64,000 bases of DNA from Flavobacterium sp. GTDB lineage: Bacteria; Bacteroidota; Bacteroidia; Flavobacteriales; Flavobacteriaceae. Where the stretch lies: NCBI RefSeq assembly GCF_039595935.1, contig NZ_JBCNKR010000004.1, forward strand, positions 1,425,001 through 1,489,000. The letters are read 5' to 3'. Below the pieces are notes generated by a model that had not been told where the DNA came from, made no database searches, and saw only the letters and a program-made list of their open reading frames with translations. Position numbers and translations under genes: made by a program. Each line of letters opens with the position of its first letter. Within the stretch, counting starts at the first letter, position 1. Of the stretch, positions 1-8,321 are shown in pieces.

Positions 1-726
1 ATGTTAGGCGCAGAAGTTCGTCCGGCACTTTCAGGTTCACGTACTTTAAAAGATGCTACAAACGAAGCCATTCGTGACTGGATTAACAATCCGGTTGATA
101 CACATTATATTATTGGTTCTGCAATTGGACCTCATCCTTATCCAGACATGGTAACGCGTTTTCAGAGTATCATTTCAGAGGAAATCAAATGGCAGTTAAA
201 AGAAAAAGAAGGTCGTGAAAATCCTGATTACGTAGTGGCTTGTATTGGCGGCGGAAGTAACGCTGCGGGAACTTATTACCACTTTTTACATGAGTCAGAA
301 GTTGGAATTATTGCGGTTGAAGCTGCCGGAAAAGGTGTTGACAGCGGTCACAGCGCTGCAACCAGTAAATTAGGAAAAGTTGGAGTAATTCACGGTTGTA
401 AAACCCTTTTAATGCAAACTCCTGACGGGCAAATTACAGAACCTTATTCTATTTCTGCAGGATTAGATTATCCGGGAGTTGGGCCTTTACACGCACATTT
501 AGCGCAAAGTGGACGCGGAGAATTTTTCTCTGTGACCGATGATGATGCTATGAATGCAGGTTTGCAATTGACAAAATTAGAAGGAATTATTCCGGCAATC
601 GAAAGTGCACATGCATTTGCGGTTTTAGACCAGAAAAAATTTAAACCTACAGATGTTGTTGTTATTAGTCTTTCAGGACGCGGTGATAAAGATTTAGACA
701 ATTATATTGACTATTTTAAATTGTAA
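1..726 (+). CDS. trpB: Tryptophan synthase beta subunit, 3' part
   Basis: The gene is cut by the left window edge, so only the last 241 residues are visible. TrpB joins indole and serine in a PLP-dependent reaction to make tryptophan, in complex with TrpA. The phosphate-binding glycine loop of PLP fold-type II enzymes is visible as CIGGGSNAAG (about residues 82-91 of the fragment). The C-terminal motif SLSGRGDKD is typical of TrpB. The PLP lysine lies upstream of the window. trpA is on the same strand but is separated from trpB by two non-trp genes. The identification is firm. Confidence 0.97.
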   Translation: MLGAEVRPALSGSRTLKDATNEAIRDWINNPVDTHYIIGSAIGPHPYPDMVTRFQSIISEEIKWQLKEKEGRENPDYVVACIGGGSNAAGTYYHFLHESEVGIIAVEAAGKGVDSGHSAATSKLGKVGVIHGCKTLLMQTPDGQITEPYSISAGLDYPGVGPLHAHLAQSGRGEFFSVTDDDAMNAGLQLTKLEGIIPAIESAHAFAVLDQKKFKPTDVVVISLSGRGDKDLDNYIDYFKL

Positions 727-808
727 TAAAAATCGTAATTTGTGCATTTTTCGCAATAGCGGAATTAAAACAATCTAACGCTAACAAATAACGAGAAAAA
801 TAATAATT

Positions 809-1129
809 ATGGAACAGTTATTCTCTTACGGAACATTACGATCAAAACAAATTCAAATGCAGATTTTCAATAAAGTATTAACTGGAACTGCAGACCAGCT
901 TCTTGGTTATAAGTTAAAGAGTTTACAAATTGAAGAAGAATTTGGAATGGCTGATTATGTCGTGGCAGTACCAAGCGAAAACGCTTCGGAAGTTATACAT
1001 GGCGTGGTTTTCAGTGTTACGGATGCCGATTTAGCAAAAGTTGATTTATTCGAATCTAATTCATACAGAAGAGTTCAGGTAAAATTGAAATCAGGAAAAT
1101 CTGCCTGGGTTTATACTGAAAATAAATAA
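809..1129 (+). CDS. AIG2/gamma-glutamylcyclotransferase-like protein
   Basis: This 106-residue protein begins with the family signature YGTLR (residues 7-11). It also has the later D-x-F-E-x3-Y-R-R segment, which supplies the usual catalytic glutamate of the GGCT fold. Family members cyclise gamma-glutamyl amines or peptides to 5-oxoproline, but many short bacterial members have no known substrate. It lies 82 bp after trpB and 18 bp before a carbon-nitrogen hydrolase, on the trp strand, so it is probably cotranscribed. The family assignment is good; the substrate is unknown. Confidence 0.8.
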   Translation: MEQLFSYGTLRSKQIQMQIFNKVLTGTADQLLGYKLKSLQIEEEFGMADYVVAVPSENASEVIHGVVFSVTDADLAKVDLFESNSYRRVQVKLKSGKSAWVYTENK

Positions 1130-1147
1130 TCGTAAAATATAAATTAA

Positions 1148-1885
1148 ATGATCTTAGCTTCGGCACAAACAAAACCAACTCGAGGAGATATTGAATCCAA
1201 TTTGTCAGATCATTATCGTCTTGTTGAATTGGCCGTACAAAATAATGCTCAATTGATCGTTTTTCCAGAAATGTCAATTACGGGTTACGAAAGACAAGAA
1301 GCAAATAAATTGATTTTCAAAAAAGAGGATTCTCGTTTAGATCATTTAAAAAAACTGTCTGCAGAAAATAATATCGTAATTATCGCCGGTGCACCAATTG
1401 AAATAGAATCCAGATTGTTTATTGGTGAATTTATTATTTCGCCAGACAATTCGGCTTCCATTTATACAAAACAGTTTTTACATGAAGGCGAAGATGAATT
1501 TTTCGAATCTTCTTTTGATAACAATCCGATTATTTCGATTGAAAATCAAAAAATTTCGTTTGCCATTTGTGCTGATATTGATAATCCGCTTCATCCGGAA
1601 AATGCCCGTAAAAATGAAACGGATATTTATATAACCAGTATTTTCTTTTCGCCAAATGGGATTCCGAATGCATATCGGGATTTGCAAAGTTACGCTGAGA
1701 AACACAAAATGAATGTTTTGATGTCGAATTTTAGCGGAGAATCCTGGGGTTCTCCATCGGCAGGTCAAAGTGCTTTTTGGAATAACAAAGGAGAATTAAT
1801 CGGTCAGATGAATGATTCTGATTCCGGATTACTATTAGTTAAAAAACAAAATGATAATTGGACAAGCAAGGTTTTAAAATTTTAA
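1148..1885 (+). CDS. Carbon-nitrogen hydrolase (nitrilase superfamily)
   Basis: The protein has 245 residues and the Glu-Lys-Cys triad of the nitrilase superfamily: E41 in VFPEMSITGYE, K108 in IYTKQFLHEGE and C141 in FAICADIDNP. Such enzymes hydrolyse amides or nitriles through a thioester intermediate in the cytoplasm. No glutaminase-coupled synthetase domain is present. The gene sits between trpB and trpA behind a GGCT-like gene. Its substrate cannot be read from the sequence; a role in amide or gamma-glutamyl metabolism is a guess from the neighbour. Confidence 0.85.
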   Translation: MILASAQTKPTRGDIESNLSDHYRLVELAVQNNAQLIVFPEMSITGYERQEANKLIFKKEDSRLDHLKKLSAENNIVIIAGAPIEIESRLFIGEFIISPDNSASIYTKQFLHEGEDEFFESSFDNNPIISIENQKISFAICADIDNPLHPENARKNETDIYITSIFFSPNGIPNAYRDLQSYAEKHKMNVLMSNFSGESWGSPSAGQSAFWNNKGELIGQMNDSDSGLLLVKKQNDNWTSKVLKF

Positions 1886-1892
1886 AAATAAT

Positions 1893-1961
1893 GCCACAGA
1901 TTTCGCAGATTCTCATAGATTAAATTATTAAAAAATCATTGAAATCTTTTTAATCTGTGGC
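1893..1961. repeat. Dispersed CACAGATT inverted repeat (family A)
   Basis: The left arm TGCCACAGATT is mirrored by the right arm AATCTGTGGCA, with AT-rich degenerate GATT modules between them. Related copies lie at about 9170-9310, 23490-23548, 36749-36818 and 54366-54630. The right arm ends 16 bp before the trpA start codon. Confidence 0.8.
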
Positions 1962-1977
1962 ACAAAAAAACATAATA

Positions 1978-2739
1978 ATGAACAGAATAACTCAAAAATT
2001 ACAAGAAGATAAAAAGATCCTTTCAATCTATTTTTCTGCAGGATATCCGAACTTAAATGATACCGTTCAGATTATTCAGGATTTAGAAAAAAACGGAGTT
2101 GATTTAATCGAAATCGGACTTCCGTTTAGTGATCCTTTGGCAGACGGGCCAACAATTCAGGCAAGTTCAACGCAGGCACTTCATAACGGAATGACGACTC
2201 AGATTCTTTTCGATCAGCTGAAAAACATCCGCGAAAGCGTAAAAATTCCATTAATTATTATGGGCTATTTTAATCCGATGTTACAATACGGTGTTGAAGC
2301 TTTCTGTCAGAAATGTGCAGAAATTGGAATTGATGGTTTAATTATTCCAGATCTTCCTGTTGATGTTTATGCAGATGAATACAAAGCTATTTTCGAAAAA
2401 TACGAATTAATTAATGTGTTTTTAATTACTCCTCAAACTTCAGAAGAAAGAATTCGTTTTATTGACAGCGTTTCAAACGGATTTATTTATATGGTAAGTT
2501 CTGCAAGTGTTACAGGATCTCAATCTGGATTTGGTGATGTACAAGAAAGTTATTTTGAAAGAATTGGATCCATGAATTTGAAAAATCCTCAAATTGTTGG
2601 TTTCGGAATTTCGAATAAAGAAACTTTCAGTCAGGCTACTAAATATGCAAAAGGTGCTATTATTGGAAGTGCTTTTATTAAACATTTAAGCGAAAGTGGA
2701 AGCGGGAAAATTGAGGAATTTGTTGGAGGAATTCGATAG
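1978..2739 (+). CDS. trpA: Tryptophan synthase alpha subunit
   Basis: TrpA cleaves indole-3-glycerol phosphate to indole and glyceraldehyde 3-phosphate and channels indole to TrpB. The protein has 253 residues, close to the usual ~265. The catalytic pair is visible as E45 (LIEIGLPFSDP) and D56 (DPLADGP). The phosphate-binding GFGIS loop is near the C-terminus. The ATG at 1978 is chosen over an in-frame GTG at 1957, because that GTG lies inside the right arm of a dispersed repeat. The repeat and two unrelated genes separate it from trpB. Confidence 0.97.
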   Translation: MNRITQKLQEDKKILSIYFSAGYPNLNDTVQIIQDLEKNGVDLIEIGLPFSDPLADGPTIQASSTQALHNGMTTQILFDQLKNIRESVKIPLIIMGYFNPMLQYGVEAFCQKCAEIGIDGLIIPDLPVDVYADEYKAIFEKYELINVFLITPQTSEERIRFIDSVSNGFIYMVSSASVTGSQSGFGDVQESYFERIGSMNLKNPQIVGFGISNKETFSQATKYAKGAIIGSAFIKHLSESGSGKIEEFVGGIR

Positions 2740-2818
2740 ATATAAGTTCTAATGGTATATGAAATTTTAATGCCATTTATTTTAAGAATCTATAAACAGA
2801 ACCTTTTCAAATATTTTA

Positions 2819-2826
2819 TACCTTTG
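2819..2826 (+). promoter_or_regulatory. TAnnTTTG promoter element for the toxin-antitoxin pair
   Basis: TACCTTTG matches the Bacteroidota -7 element exactly and ends 17 bp before the antitoxin ATG. No clear -33 TTG is present at the expected spacing. Confidence 0.5.
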
Positions 2827-2842
2827 AATAAAATCACTTATT

Positions 2843-3085
2843 ATGGATTTAGAAGCCCGTAAAATATCATTTGTACAAGAATTCCTTAGGCTGCAAAATG
2901 AAGAAATAGTCAATCAGCTTGAAAATTTACTTCATGAGCAAAAAGTACAATTGTTGGATTTAGAAATGAAGCCAATGAGCCGAGATCAATTTAATAATGA
3001 AATTGATCAATCTATAAATGATGTAGCTCAAAACAGAATTACCTCATCCAAGGATTTAAAATCAAGAATTCGAAAATGGGATTAA
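2843..3085 (+). CDS. Type II antitoxin (addiction module component)
   Basis: This 80-residue charged, helical protein has the features of the short addiction-module antitoxins that pair with ParE/RelE toxins in Bacteroidota: an N-terminal helix ending in EEIVNQLENLL, and a Ser-x-D-Q-F-N-N-E-I-D-Q-S segment. It should bind and neutralise the toxin and repress its own promoter. The toxin start codon lies inside its last codons (10-bp overlap), which implies translational coupling. A TAnnTTTG element lies just upstream. Confidence 0.75.
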   Translation: MDLEARKISFVQEFLRLQNEEIVNQLENLLHEQKVQLLDLEMKPMSRDQFNNEIDQSINDVAQNRITSSKDLKSRIRKWD

Positions 3086-3393
3086 CTGTTTATTGGACTC
3101 AATTTGCAGAGGATAAGCTTATAGATATTTTTGAATACTACAAATATAAAGCAGGAGTTAAAGTTGCAAAAGCACTAGTAGATGGCTTGGTAGATGCTTC
3201 GCTTTCGCTTGAGTTTAATGCCTATGGCGGCCAAAAAGAGGAACTTTTATCTGACAGAATTCAAGATTTTAGATATTTAATTTTTAAAAATTATAAAATT
3301 ATTTATTGGATTAATGAATACAAAAAAGCTATTTATATATCTAACATCTTCGATACCAGGCAAAACCCAACAAAACTTAAATTGGGTAAATAG
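3076..3393 (+). CDS. ParE/RelE-family toxin
   Basis: The 105-residue protein has the RelE/ParE fold pattern. There is an N-terminal strand and helix (VYWTQFAEDKLIDIFEYY), a central strand pair (FRYLIFKNYKIIYWI), and the closing strand IYISNIFDTRQNP, which matches the ParE-type end V-x-x-V-x-D-x-R-x-x-P. ParE poisons gyrase while RelE cleaves mRNA; the sequence alone does not separate them, although the closing motif favours ParE. It overlaps the antitoxin gene and is followed by a strong terminator. Confidence 0.85.
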   Translation: MGLTVYWTQFAEDKLIDIFEYYKYKAGVKVAKALVDGLVDASLSLEFNAYGGQKEELLSDRIQDFRYLIFKNYKIIYWINEYKKAIYISNIFDTRQNPTKLKLGK

Positions 3394-3398
3394 ATTTA

Positions 3399-3433
3399 AA
3401 AAGCTGAAACATTCATAGTTTCAGCTTTTTTTT
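3399..3433 (+). terminator. Intrinsic terminator after the toxin-antitoxin pair
   Basis: A perfect 12-bp stem (AAAAGCTGAAAC with GTTTCAGCTTTT) around a 7-nt loop runs into a T tract. It insulates the toxin-antitoxin unit from the efflux operon. Confidence 0.9.
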
Positions 3434-3482
3434 GCTCAAAATTATCGAAACCGTTTTATGTTAATATTGTGTTAAAATAAAA

Positions 3483-3518
3483 TTAAACAAGTGTTTAAAT
3501 TAAACAACTGTTTAATTT
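3483..3518. promoter_or_regulatory. Twin palindromic TetR-type operators
   Basis: Two adjacent copies of TTAAACAnnTGTTTAA lie at 3483-3498 and 3500-3515. The second extends to perfect 10-bp arms (3497-3506 and 3509-3518) around a 2-bp centre. They overlap the TAnnTTTG element and precede the tetR-like gene, so autoregulation of the efflux operon is the simplest reading. Confidence 0.8.
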
Positions 3519-3520
3519 TG
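3513..3520 (+). promoter_or_regulatory. TAnnTTTG promoter of the efflux operon
   Basis: TAATTTTG matches the -7 consensus and lies partly inside the second operator palindrome. It ends 21 bp before the tetR ATG, so a bound repressor would block it directly. Confidence 0.7.
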
Positions 3521-3541
3521 TATCCGATTAGAAACAATATC

Positions 3542-4169
3542 ATGTCACAGATCGAATTAAACGACAAAAAAATTCAGATTCTTAATGTTGCTGAAAAGCT
3601 GTTTTCAGAGAAAGGATATGAAGGGACGTCAATACGGGACATTTCAAAAGAGGCAAAAATCAACATTGCCATGGTTTCGTATTATTTTGGTTCAAAAGAA
3701 AGACTCTTAGAAGCTTTAATTTTTCACAAAACTGTTGATTTAAAACTACAACTCGAAAATTTATTACAAGAAAACATTCAACCTCTTGAAAGAGTCAATA
3801 AATTAATCGAAATTTACATTAACAGAATTTGTCTTAACAAGGGCATTTACAGGGTTTTACATTTTGAACTTTACAATAAAAAAAGAAAAAAGCCTGCAGG
3901 CTTTTACAGAACTTAAAAAAGGAAACTTAAAATCTGTAGAAAGCATTATTAAACAAGGTCAGTCTCAGGGAGTTTTTAGAAAAGACGTTAATATTCAACT
4001 CATTACTCCTACAATTATTGGAACCTTTTTTCACTTTCACATGAATCGCTCTTTCTTCGAAGAAATATTTGATTTAAAAACAGAAGAAATGTTTAACAAT
4101 TACATTAAAAACGAACTTACAAAGCACATTCAACAAACTATAAAAGCGCTACTTGTTTATGAAAATTAG
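3542..4169 (+). pseudogene. TetR/AcrR-family efflux repressor, frameshifted
   Basis: The N-terminal helix-turn-helix is clear (EKGYEGTSIRDISKEAKINI, then MVSYYFGSKE). The first frame stops at 3916 after about 124 residues. The C-terminal ligand-binding half continues in the next frame to 4169. The junction is A7-G-A6 at 3878-3891. Removing one A restores FELYNKKEKSLQAFTELKKG and a normal ~208-residue TetR. It could be a real mutation, a phase-variable tract, transcriptional slippage or a homopolymer sequencing error. The ATG at 3542 is preferred to an in-frame GTG at 3491, which lies in the operator. The second half overlaps the tolC-like gene by 11 bp. Confidence 0.8.
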
Positions 4170-5478
4170 TCAATTAATGCTCTTTGGAGTTTTCTTTATC
4201 GGATTATCTTCAATAGAAGCACAAGAAAAAACAAGTTTAACTTTAGATGAAGCCGTAAAAATGGCCTGGGAAAAGAGTAACGAAGTTACGCTTGCCAACA
4301 CTAAGGTAAACTCAAAAAAATACGAATTACAAACGGTAAAAAATAACCAATACCCGGATTTAAAAATTTCTGGTCAATACCAGCGTCTTACAAAAGCTTC
4401 AATTGATATGCCTAATCAGGGAGAAAGCGCATCTCTTGCTTCTCCTGACCGCGCAATGCTTGGAATGGCAAATTTAAGTCTGCCTCTTTTTGCCGGATTC
4501 AAAATTCAAAATAGTATTGACGCTTACGAAAGTTTGTACGAAGCAGAAAGCGTTAATGCAGTAAAAACAAAAGAGGATGTCGCTTTAAGAGTAATTACTT
4601 ACTACACAGCTTTATATAAAGCGCAAAAAACGTTAGACGTTTTAAATGAAAATCAAAAAAGTGCCAAACAACGTGTAACTGATTTTACTGAATTAGAGAA
4701 AAACGGAATTATCCCAAGAAATGATTTATTGAAAGCGCAATTGTTAGTTTCAAAAACACAATTATCTATTGATGAAGCAACTAACAATCTTAATAATATC
4801 AATTTTTATCTGACTACTTTATTGAAATTAGCTCCTGAAACAAAAATTCAGGTTAATGAAGATGATTTCTTTAATCTAAAAACAACGAATGCACCAACAT
4901 CTGATGCTTTGGCGCTTGAAAACAGAAAAGATTTAGAGGCTCTTCGTTTACAATCAAAAGCTTCTGAGGCGAATGTAAAAATTGCAAAAGCCGGATATTA
5001 CCCAACACTTTCACTGCTTGGAGGTTATACTGCTTTAGATCTTAAAGACATTATTACGGTAAAATACGCTATGAACTTTGGTTTAGGTTTATCGTATGAT
5101 TTATCTGGAATCTTAAAAAACAGTGCACACGTAAAAGAAGCTGAAAGCAAAGCACTTGAAGTTAAAAATACTGAAGCTATCATGACAGACCGTATTAAAG
5201 TTGAAGTTCAAAAATCTATTGAAGATTATGACTTGGCTATTAATCAAAGTGTTGTTTATGAAGAAGCGCTTCAGCAAGCATCTGAAAATTACAGGCTTGT
5301 AAAAGATAAATTCGACAACGGTCTTGCTGACACTAATGATTTAGTTGAAGCAGATGTTGAGCAGTTAAGTGCAAAAATCAATACAGCTGTTGCAAAAGCA
5401 AACATTATTCAAAAATATTACGAATTACTTTCAGTATCAGGACAATTATCACAATCATTCAATCTTTCTAAAATATAA
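4159..5478 (+). CDS. TolC-family outer membrane efflux protein
   Basis: A signal peptide (to about residue 20, ending SIEAQ) precedes two repeats of the outer-membrane efflux domain, rich in long helices with Ala/Gln/Asn heptads. The length of about 439 residues fits TolC. It would form the outer-membrane duct of a tripartite pump with the next two gene products. The ATG at 4159 overlaps the end of tetR, and a TTG 6 bp upstream is also possible. The operon order repressor-OMF-MFP-MFS is typical of EmrAB-like drug exporters. Confidence 0.93.
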   Translation: MKISQLMLFGVFFIGLSSIEAQEKTSLTLDEAVKMAWEKSNEVTLANTKVNSKKYELQTVKNNQYPDLKISGQYQRLTKASIDMPNQGESASLASPDRAMLGMANLSLPLFAGFKIQNSIDAYESLYEAESVNAVKTKEDVALRVITYYTALYKAQKTLDVLNENQKSAKQRVTDFTELEKNGIIPRNDLLKAQLLVSKTQLSIDEATNNLNNINFYLTTLLKLAPETKIQVNEDDFFNLKTTNAPTSDALALENRKDLEALRLQSKASEANVKIAKAGYYPTLSLLGGYTALDLKDIITVKYAMNFGLGLSYDLSGILKNSAHVKEAESKALEVKNTEAIMTDRIKVEVQKSIEDYDLAINQSVVYEEALQQASENYRLVKDKFDNGLADTNDLVEADVEQLSAKINTAVAKANIIQKYYELLSVSGQLSQSFNLSKI

Positions 5479-5490
5479 TCGATAGCTCTC

Positions 5491-6570
5491 ATGGAAAAGA
5501 AAAAGACAAATAAAAAATTCATCATCATACTTGCAGTTCTTATTTTAGGAGGCGGAACTTACGGAATCTCTAAATATCTGCACTCTCAAGCTCACGAAGA
5601 AACAGATGATGCTCAAATTGAGAAAAGAATGAACCCAATTATCCCGAGAGTATCAGGATATATCAGCAAAGTTTATGTGAAAGATAATGACTATGTAAAA
5701 AAAGGAGATACTTTATTTACTATCGACAAAAGAGATTATCAGTTAAAAATTGATGAAGCTAATGCTGCTTTATTAGGCGCTGAAGGACAATATGAAGCTG
5801 CAAAAGCAGATATTGGAAGCGCAAATGCAAGTATTTCTGTTTCTGATGCTCAAATGAGATCTGCTACAGGTTCTATCGAAAGTGCAAAAATCAGATTGAG
5901 ACAGCTAACTAACGATTTTAACCGTTATAACAATTTGTATAAAACACATACAATTACAAAACAGCAATTTGAGCAGGCTCAGGCTGCAAAAGACGAAGCT
6001 GAAAACCAAGTACGTGTTTTAGAACAACAGCAAAGAGCAAGTTCTTACCAAAAATCAGTAATTCAGTCAAAATCTAAAGTTTCTGATAAACAAACAGAAG
6101 TTGCTGCAGCAAACATCAAAAAAGCAAAAACAATGTTAGATGTTGCGCACTTAAACCTTTCTTATACAGTAGTTACTGCTGCAATCGACGGTCAGGTTTC
6201 TAAAGTTGATATTCAGCCAGGACAATTAGTTCAGCCAGGACAGTCTTTATTCTACATTATCAATAATAATGAAGCTTGGGTTGTGGCTAACTTTAAAGAA
6301 ACACAATTAAACAAAATGGTTGTAGGACAAAAAGTAAGCTTAAAAGTTGATGCATATCCAAACTATGAGTTTAAAGGAACTGTAACTTCTTTCTCTCCTG
6401 CAACTGGATCTCGTTTTTCATTATTACCTCCTGATAATGCTACAGGAAACTTCGTAAAAACAATTCAGAGATTACCAGTAAAAATTAGTATCGATCAATC
6501 TAACGATCCTGAAAAAGTAAAACTTTTAAGACCAGGAATGAACGTTGATGTAGATGTACATTTAAAATAA
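5491..6570 (+). CDS. HlyD/EmrA-type membrane fusion protein
   Basis: One N-terminal transmembrane segment (residues ~8-27) is followed by the EmrA hallmark HEETDDAQIEKRM. A biotinyl-lipoyl half-motif follows (VSGYISKVYVKDNDYVKKGD), then a long coiled-coil hairpin (~85-210) and the second lipoyl half and beta-barrel (DGQVSKVDIQPGQLVQPGQ). It bridges the inner-membrane transporter and the TolC-like duct. Spacing is 12 bp from the preceding gene and 3 bp to the transporter. At 359 residues the length is normal for EmrA. Confidence 0.94.
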   Translation: MEKKKTNKKFIIILAVLILGGGTYGISKYLHSQAHEETDDAQIEKRMNPIIPRVSGYISKVYVKDNDYVKKGDTLFTIDKRDYQLKIDEANAALLGAEGQYEAAKADIGSANASISVSDAQMRSATGSIESAKIRLRQLTNDFNRYNNLYKTHTITKQQFEQAQAAKDEAENQVRVLEQQQRASSYQKSVIQSKSKVSDKQTEVAAANIKKAKTMLDVAHLNLSYTVVTAAIDGQVSKVDIQPGQLVQPGQSLFYIINNNEAWVVANFKETQLNKMVVGQKVSLKVDAYPNYEFKGTVTSFSPATGSRFSLLPPDNATGNFVKTIQRLPVKISIDQSNDPEKVKLLRPGMNVDVDVHLK

Positions 6571-6573
6571 AAC

Positions 6574-8163
6574 ATGGCAGGAGCAGTACAAGCAGACGAC
6601 GATTTAGTAGAATACGGTTTCAGACGTGTTATCATTACGATTACGGCAGTACTTTGTGCACTGCTGGAAATCGTGGATACTACGATTGTAAACGTAGCGC
6701 TGACAGACATGCGCGGAAGTCTTGGTGCTACCTTGACCGACGTGGCATGGGTAATTACAGCATACGCAATTGCGAATGTTATTGTAATTCCGATGACGAG
6801 CTGGCTATCACAGCAATTTGGAAGACGTAACTATTTTGTGGCTTCCATTATAATATTTACGGTCTGTTCTTTTTTGTGTGGTAATGCCACCAACATTTGG
6901 GAACTTGTAGCTTTCCGTTTCGTACAAGGTATGGGCGGTGGAGCATTATTAGTAACAGCCCAAACGATTATTACAGAAAGTTATCCGGTCGCAAAACGTG
7001 GAATGGCACAGGCTATTTACGGAATGGGGGTAATTGTTGGTCCAACTCTTGGTCCGCCATTAGGAGGATATTTAGTAGATAATTATTCCTGGCCTTATAT
7101 ATTTTATATTAATATTCCGCTTGGAATTATTGCTACAATTTTGGCTTTAACTTTTGTAAGAAGTCCAAAATATGGTGAAAAATTAAAAGCAAATCAGGTT
7201 GACTGGTGGGGAATTATCTTATTGAGTACCTTTATTGGATCACTGCAATTCGTTTTAGAACACGGACAGCAGGATGACTGGTTTAACGATTCTCTTATTA
7301 TTACTTTAAGCGTTGTAACAGTTTTAGGATTAGTTCTTTTTATTTGGAGAGAGCTGACATACAAACATCCTATCGTAAACTTAAGTGTTTTAAAAGATGG
7401 AAATTTAAGAATTGGTACTATAATGTGTTTTATTCTTGGTTTCGGTTTATATGGCTCAACATTAATTATTCCAATTTACACGCAGTCCATTTTAGGATGG
7501 ACAGCAACTGATGCCGGATTGTTATTAATTCCGGGATCTATTACAACCGCTATCATGATGCCTTTTGTGGGTAATATGATTCAAAAAGGAGTTCCGCAAG
7601 GATATATGGTGGGAGTAGGATTTTTAATTTTCTTCTTCTTTACCTTTATGATGTACAGCCGTATGACGCCTGATACCGGAGTTGAACATATGTACTGGCC
7701 TTTAATTTTAAGAGGAATTGGTTTAGGGTTACTTTTCGTTCCTATTACAACGCTTTCTCTTTCTACTTTAAAAGGAAAACAAATTGGTGAAGGAGCCGCA
7801 TTTACCGGAATGATGCGTCAATTAGGCGGGTCTTTTGGTATTGCAATTATCACTACTTTTATAACCCGTTTCAGTCAGGCGCACAGAGTTGATTTGATTA
7901 ATAATCTTGACCCAACTCGTGTAGAAGTACAGCAGCGTCTTACAGGAATGCAGCGCGCCTTCATGTCAAAAGGATACACCGCCGATGTCGCTTTAAAAAA
8001 AGCTACTCAGGCTATTGAATATTCTGTTATGAAGCAAAGTACGGTAATGGCTTACATGGATATCTTCATGTATCTCGGAATTATGTTTTTATGTTGCATA
8101 CCGATTATTCTCTTTATCAAAAAAGGGAAGAACAAAATTAATGCAGCCGACGCAATGCATTAA
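6574..8163 (+). CDS. EmrB-like MFS multidrug transporter (DHA2)
   Basis: The 529-residue protein has about 14 hydrophobic segments. MFS motif A appears as WLSQQFGRRNYF after the second segment, the acidic D-x-x-x-V-N-V-A-L motif is in the first, and GPTLGPPLGGYL (antiporter motif C) is in the fifth. This is the proton-driven drug exporter of the operon. The coding sequence is more G+C-rich than its neighbours, but nothing suggests recent transfer. A strong terminator closes the operon. Confidence 0.94.
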   Translation: MAGAVQADDDLVEYGFRRVIITITAVLCALLEIVDTTIVNVALTDMRGSLGATLTDVAWVITAYAIANVIVIPMTSWLSQQFGRRNYFVASIIIFTVCSFLCGNATNIWELVAFRFVQGMGGGALLVTAQTIITESYPVAKRGMAQAIYGMGVIVGPTLGPPLGGYLVDNYSWPYIFYINIPLGIIATILALTFVRSPKYGEKLKANQVDWWGIILLSTFIGSLQFVLEHGQQDDWFNDSLIITLSVVTVLGLVLFIWRELTYKHPIVNLSVLKDGNLRIGTIMCFILGFGLYGSTLIIPIYTQSILGWTATDAGLLLIPGSITTAIMMPFVGNMIQKGVPQGYMVGVGFLIFFFFTFMMYSRMTPDTGVEHMYWPLILRGIGLGLLFVPITTLSLSTLKGKQIGEGAAFTGMMRQLGGSFGIAIITTFITRFSQAHRVDLINNLDPTRVEVQQRLTGMQRAFMSKGYTADVALKKATQAIEYSVMKQSTVMAYMDIFMYLGIMFLCCIPIILFIKKGKNKINAADAMH

Positions 8164-8187
8164 TAATAATAATTTTATAATACGCAG

Positions 8188-8229
8188 AAACGCCGAATTC
8201 ATCCTTTAGAATTCGGCGTTTATTTTTTT
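8188..8229. terminator. Bidirectional intrinsic terminator
   Basis: A 13-bp perfect stem (AAACGCCGAATTC with GAATTCGGCGTTT, 8-nt loop) is followed by a T tract. It lies between the convergent efflux operon and yaaA. Confidence 0.9.
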
Positions 8230-8281
8230 AGTCACAGTTTTCAGTGGCAGTTTTCAGTTTATAAGCTTTATGCTAAAAAAA

Positions 8282-8321
8282 CTTAGTCCCTTAGCATCTT
8301 AGAACCTCAGCACCTTAAAAA
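8282..8321 (-). repeat. 8-bp periodic array (family B), five units
   Basis: Read on the plus strand, the units are CTTAGTCC, CTTAGCAT, CTTAGAAC, CTCAGCAC and CTTAAAAA, exactly 8 bp each. On the minus strand they read NNNCT(A/G)AG. The array abuts the yaaA stop codon. No opposing array is seen nearby. Confidence 0.85.

Noticed and set aside
1957..1977. In-frame GTG start extending trpA by seven residues
   Set aside because: It lies inside the right arm of a dispersed repeat, and the added residues are not part of the TrpA fold; the ATG at 1978 gives a normal N-terminus.
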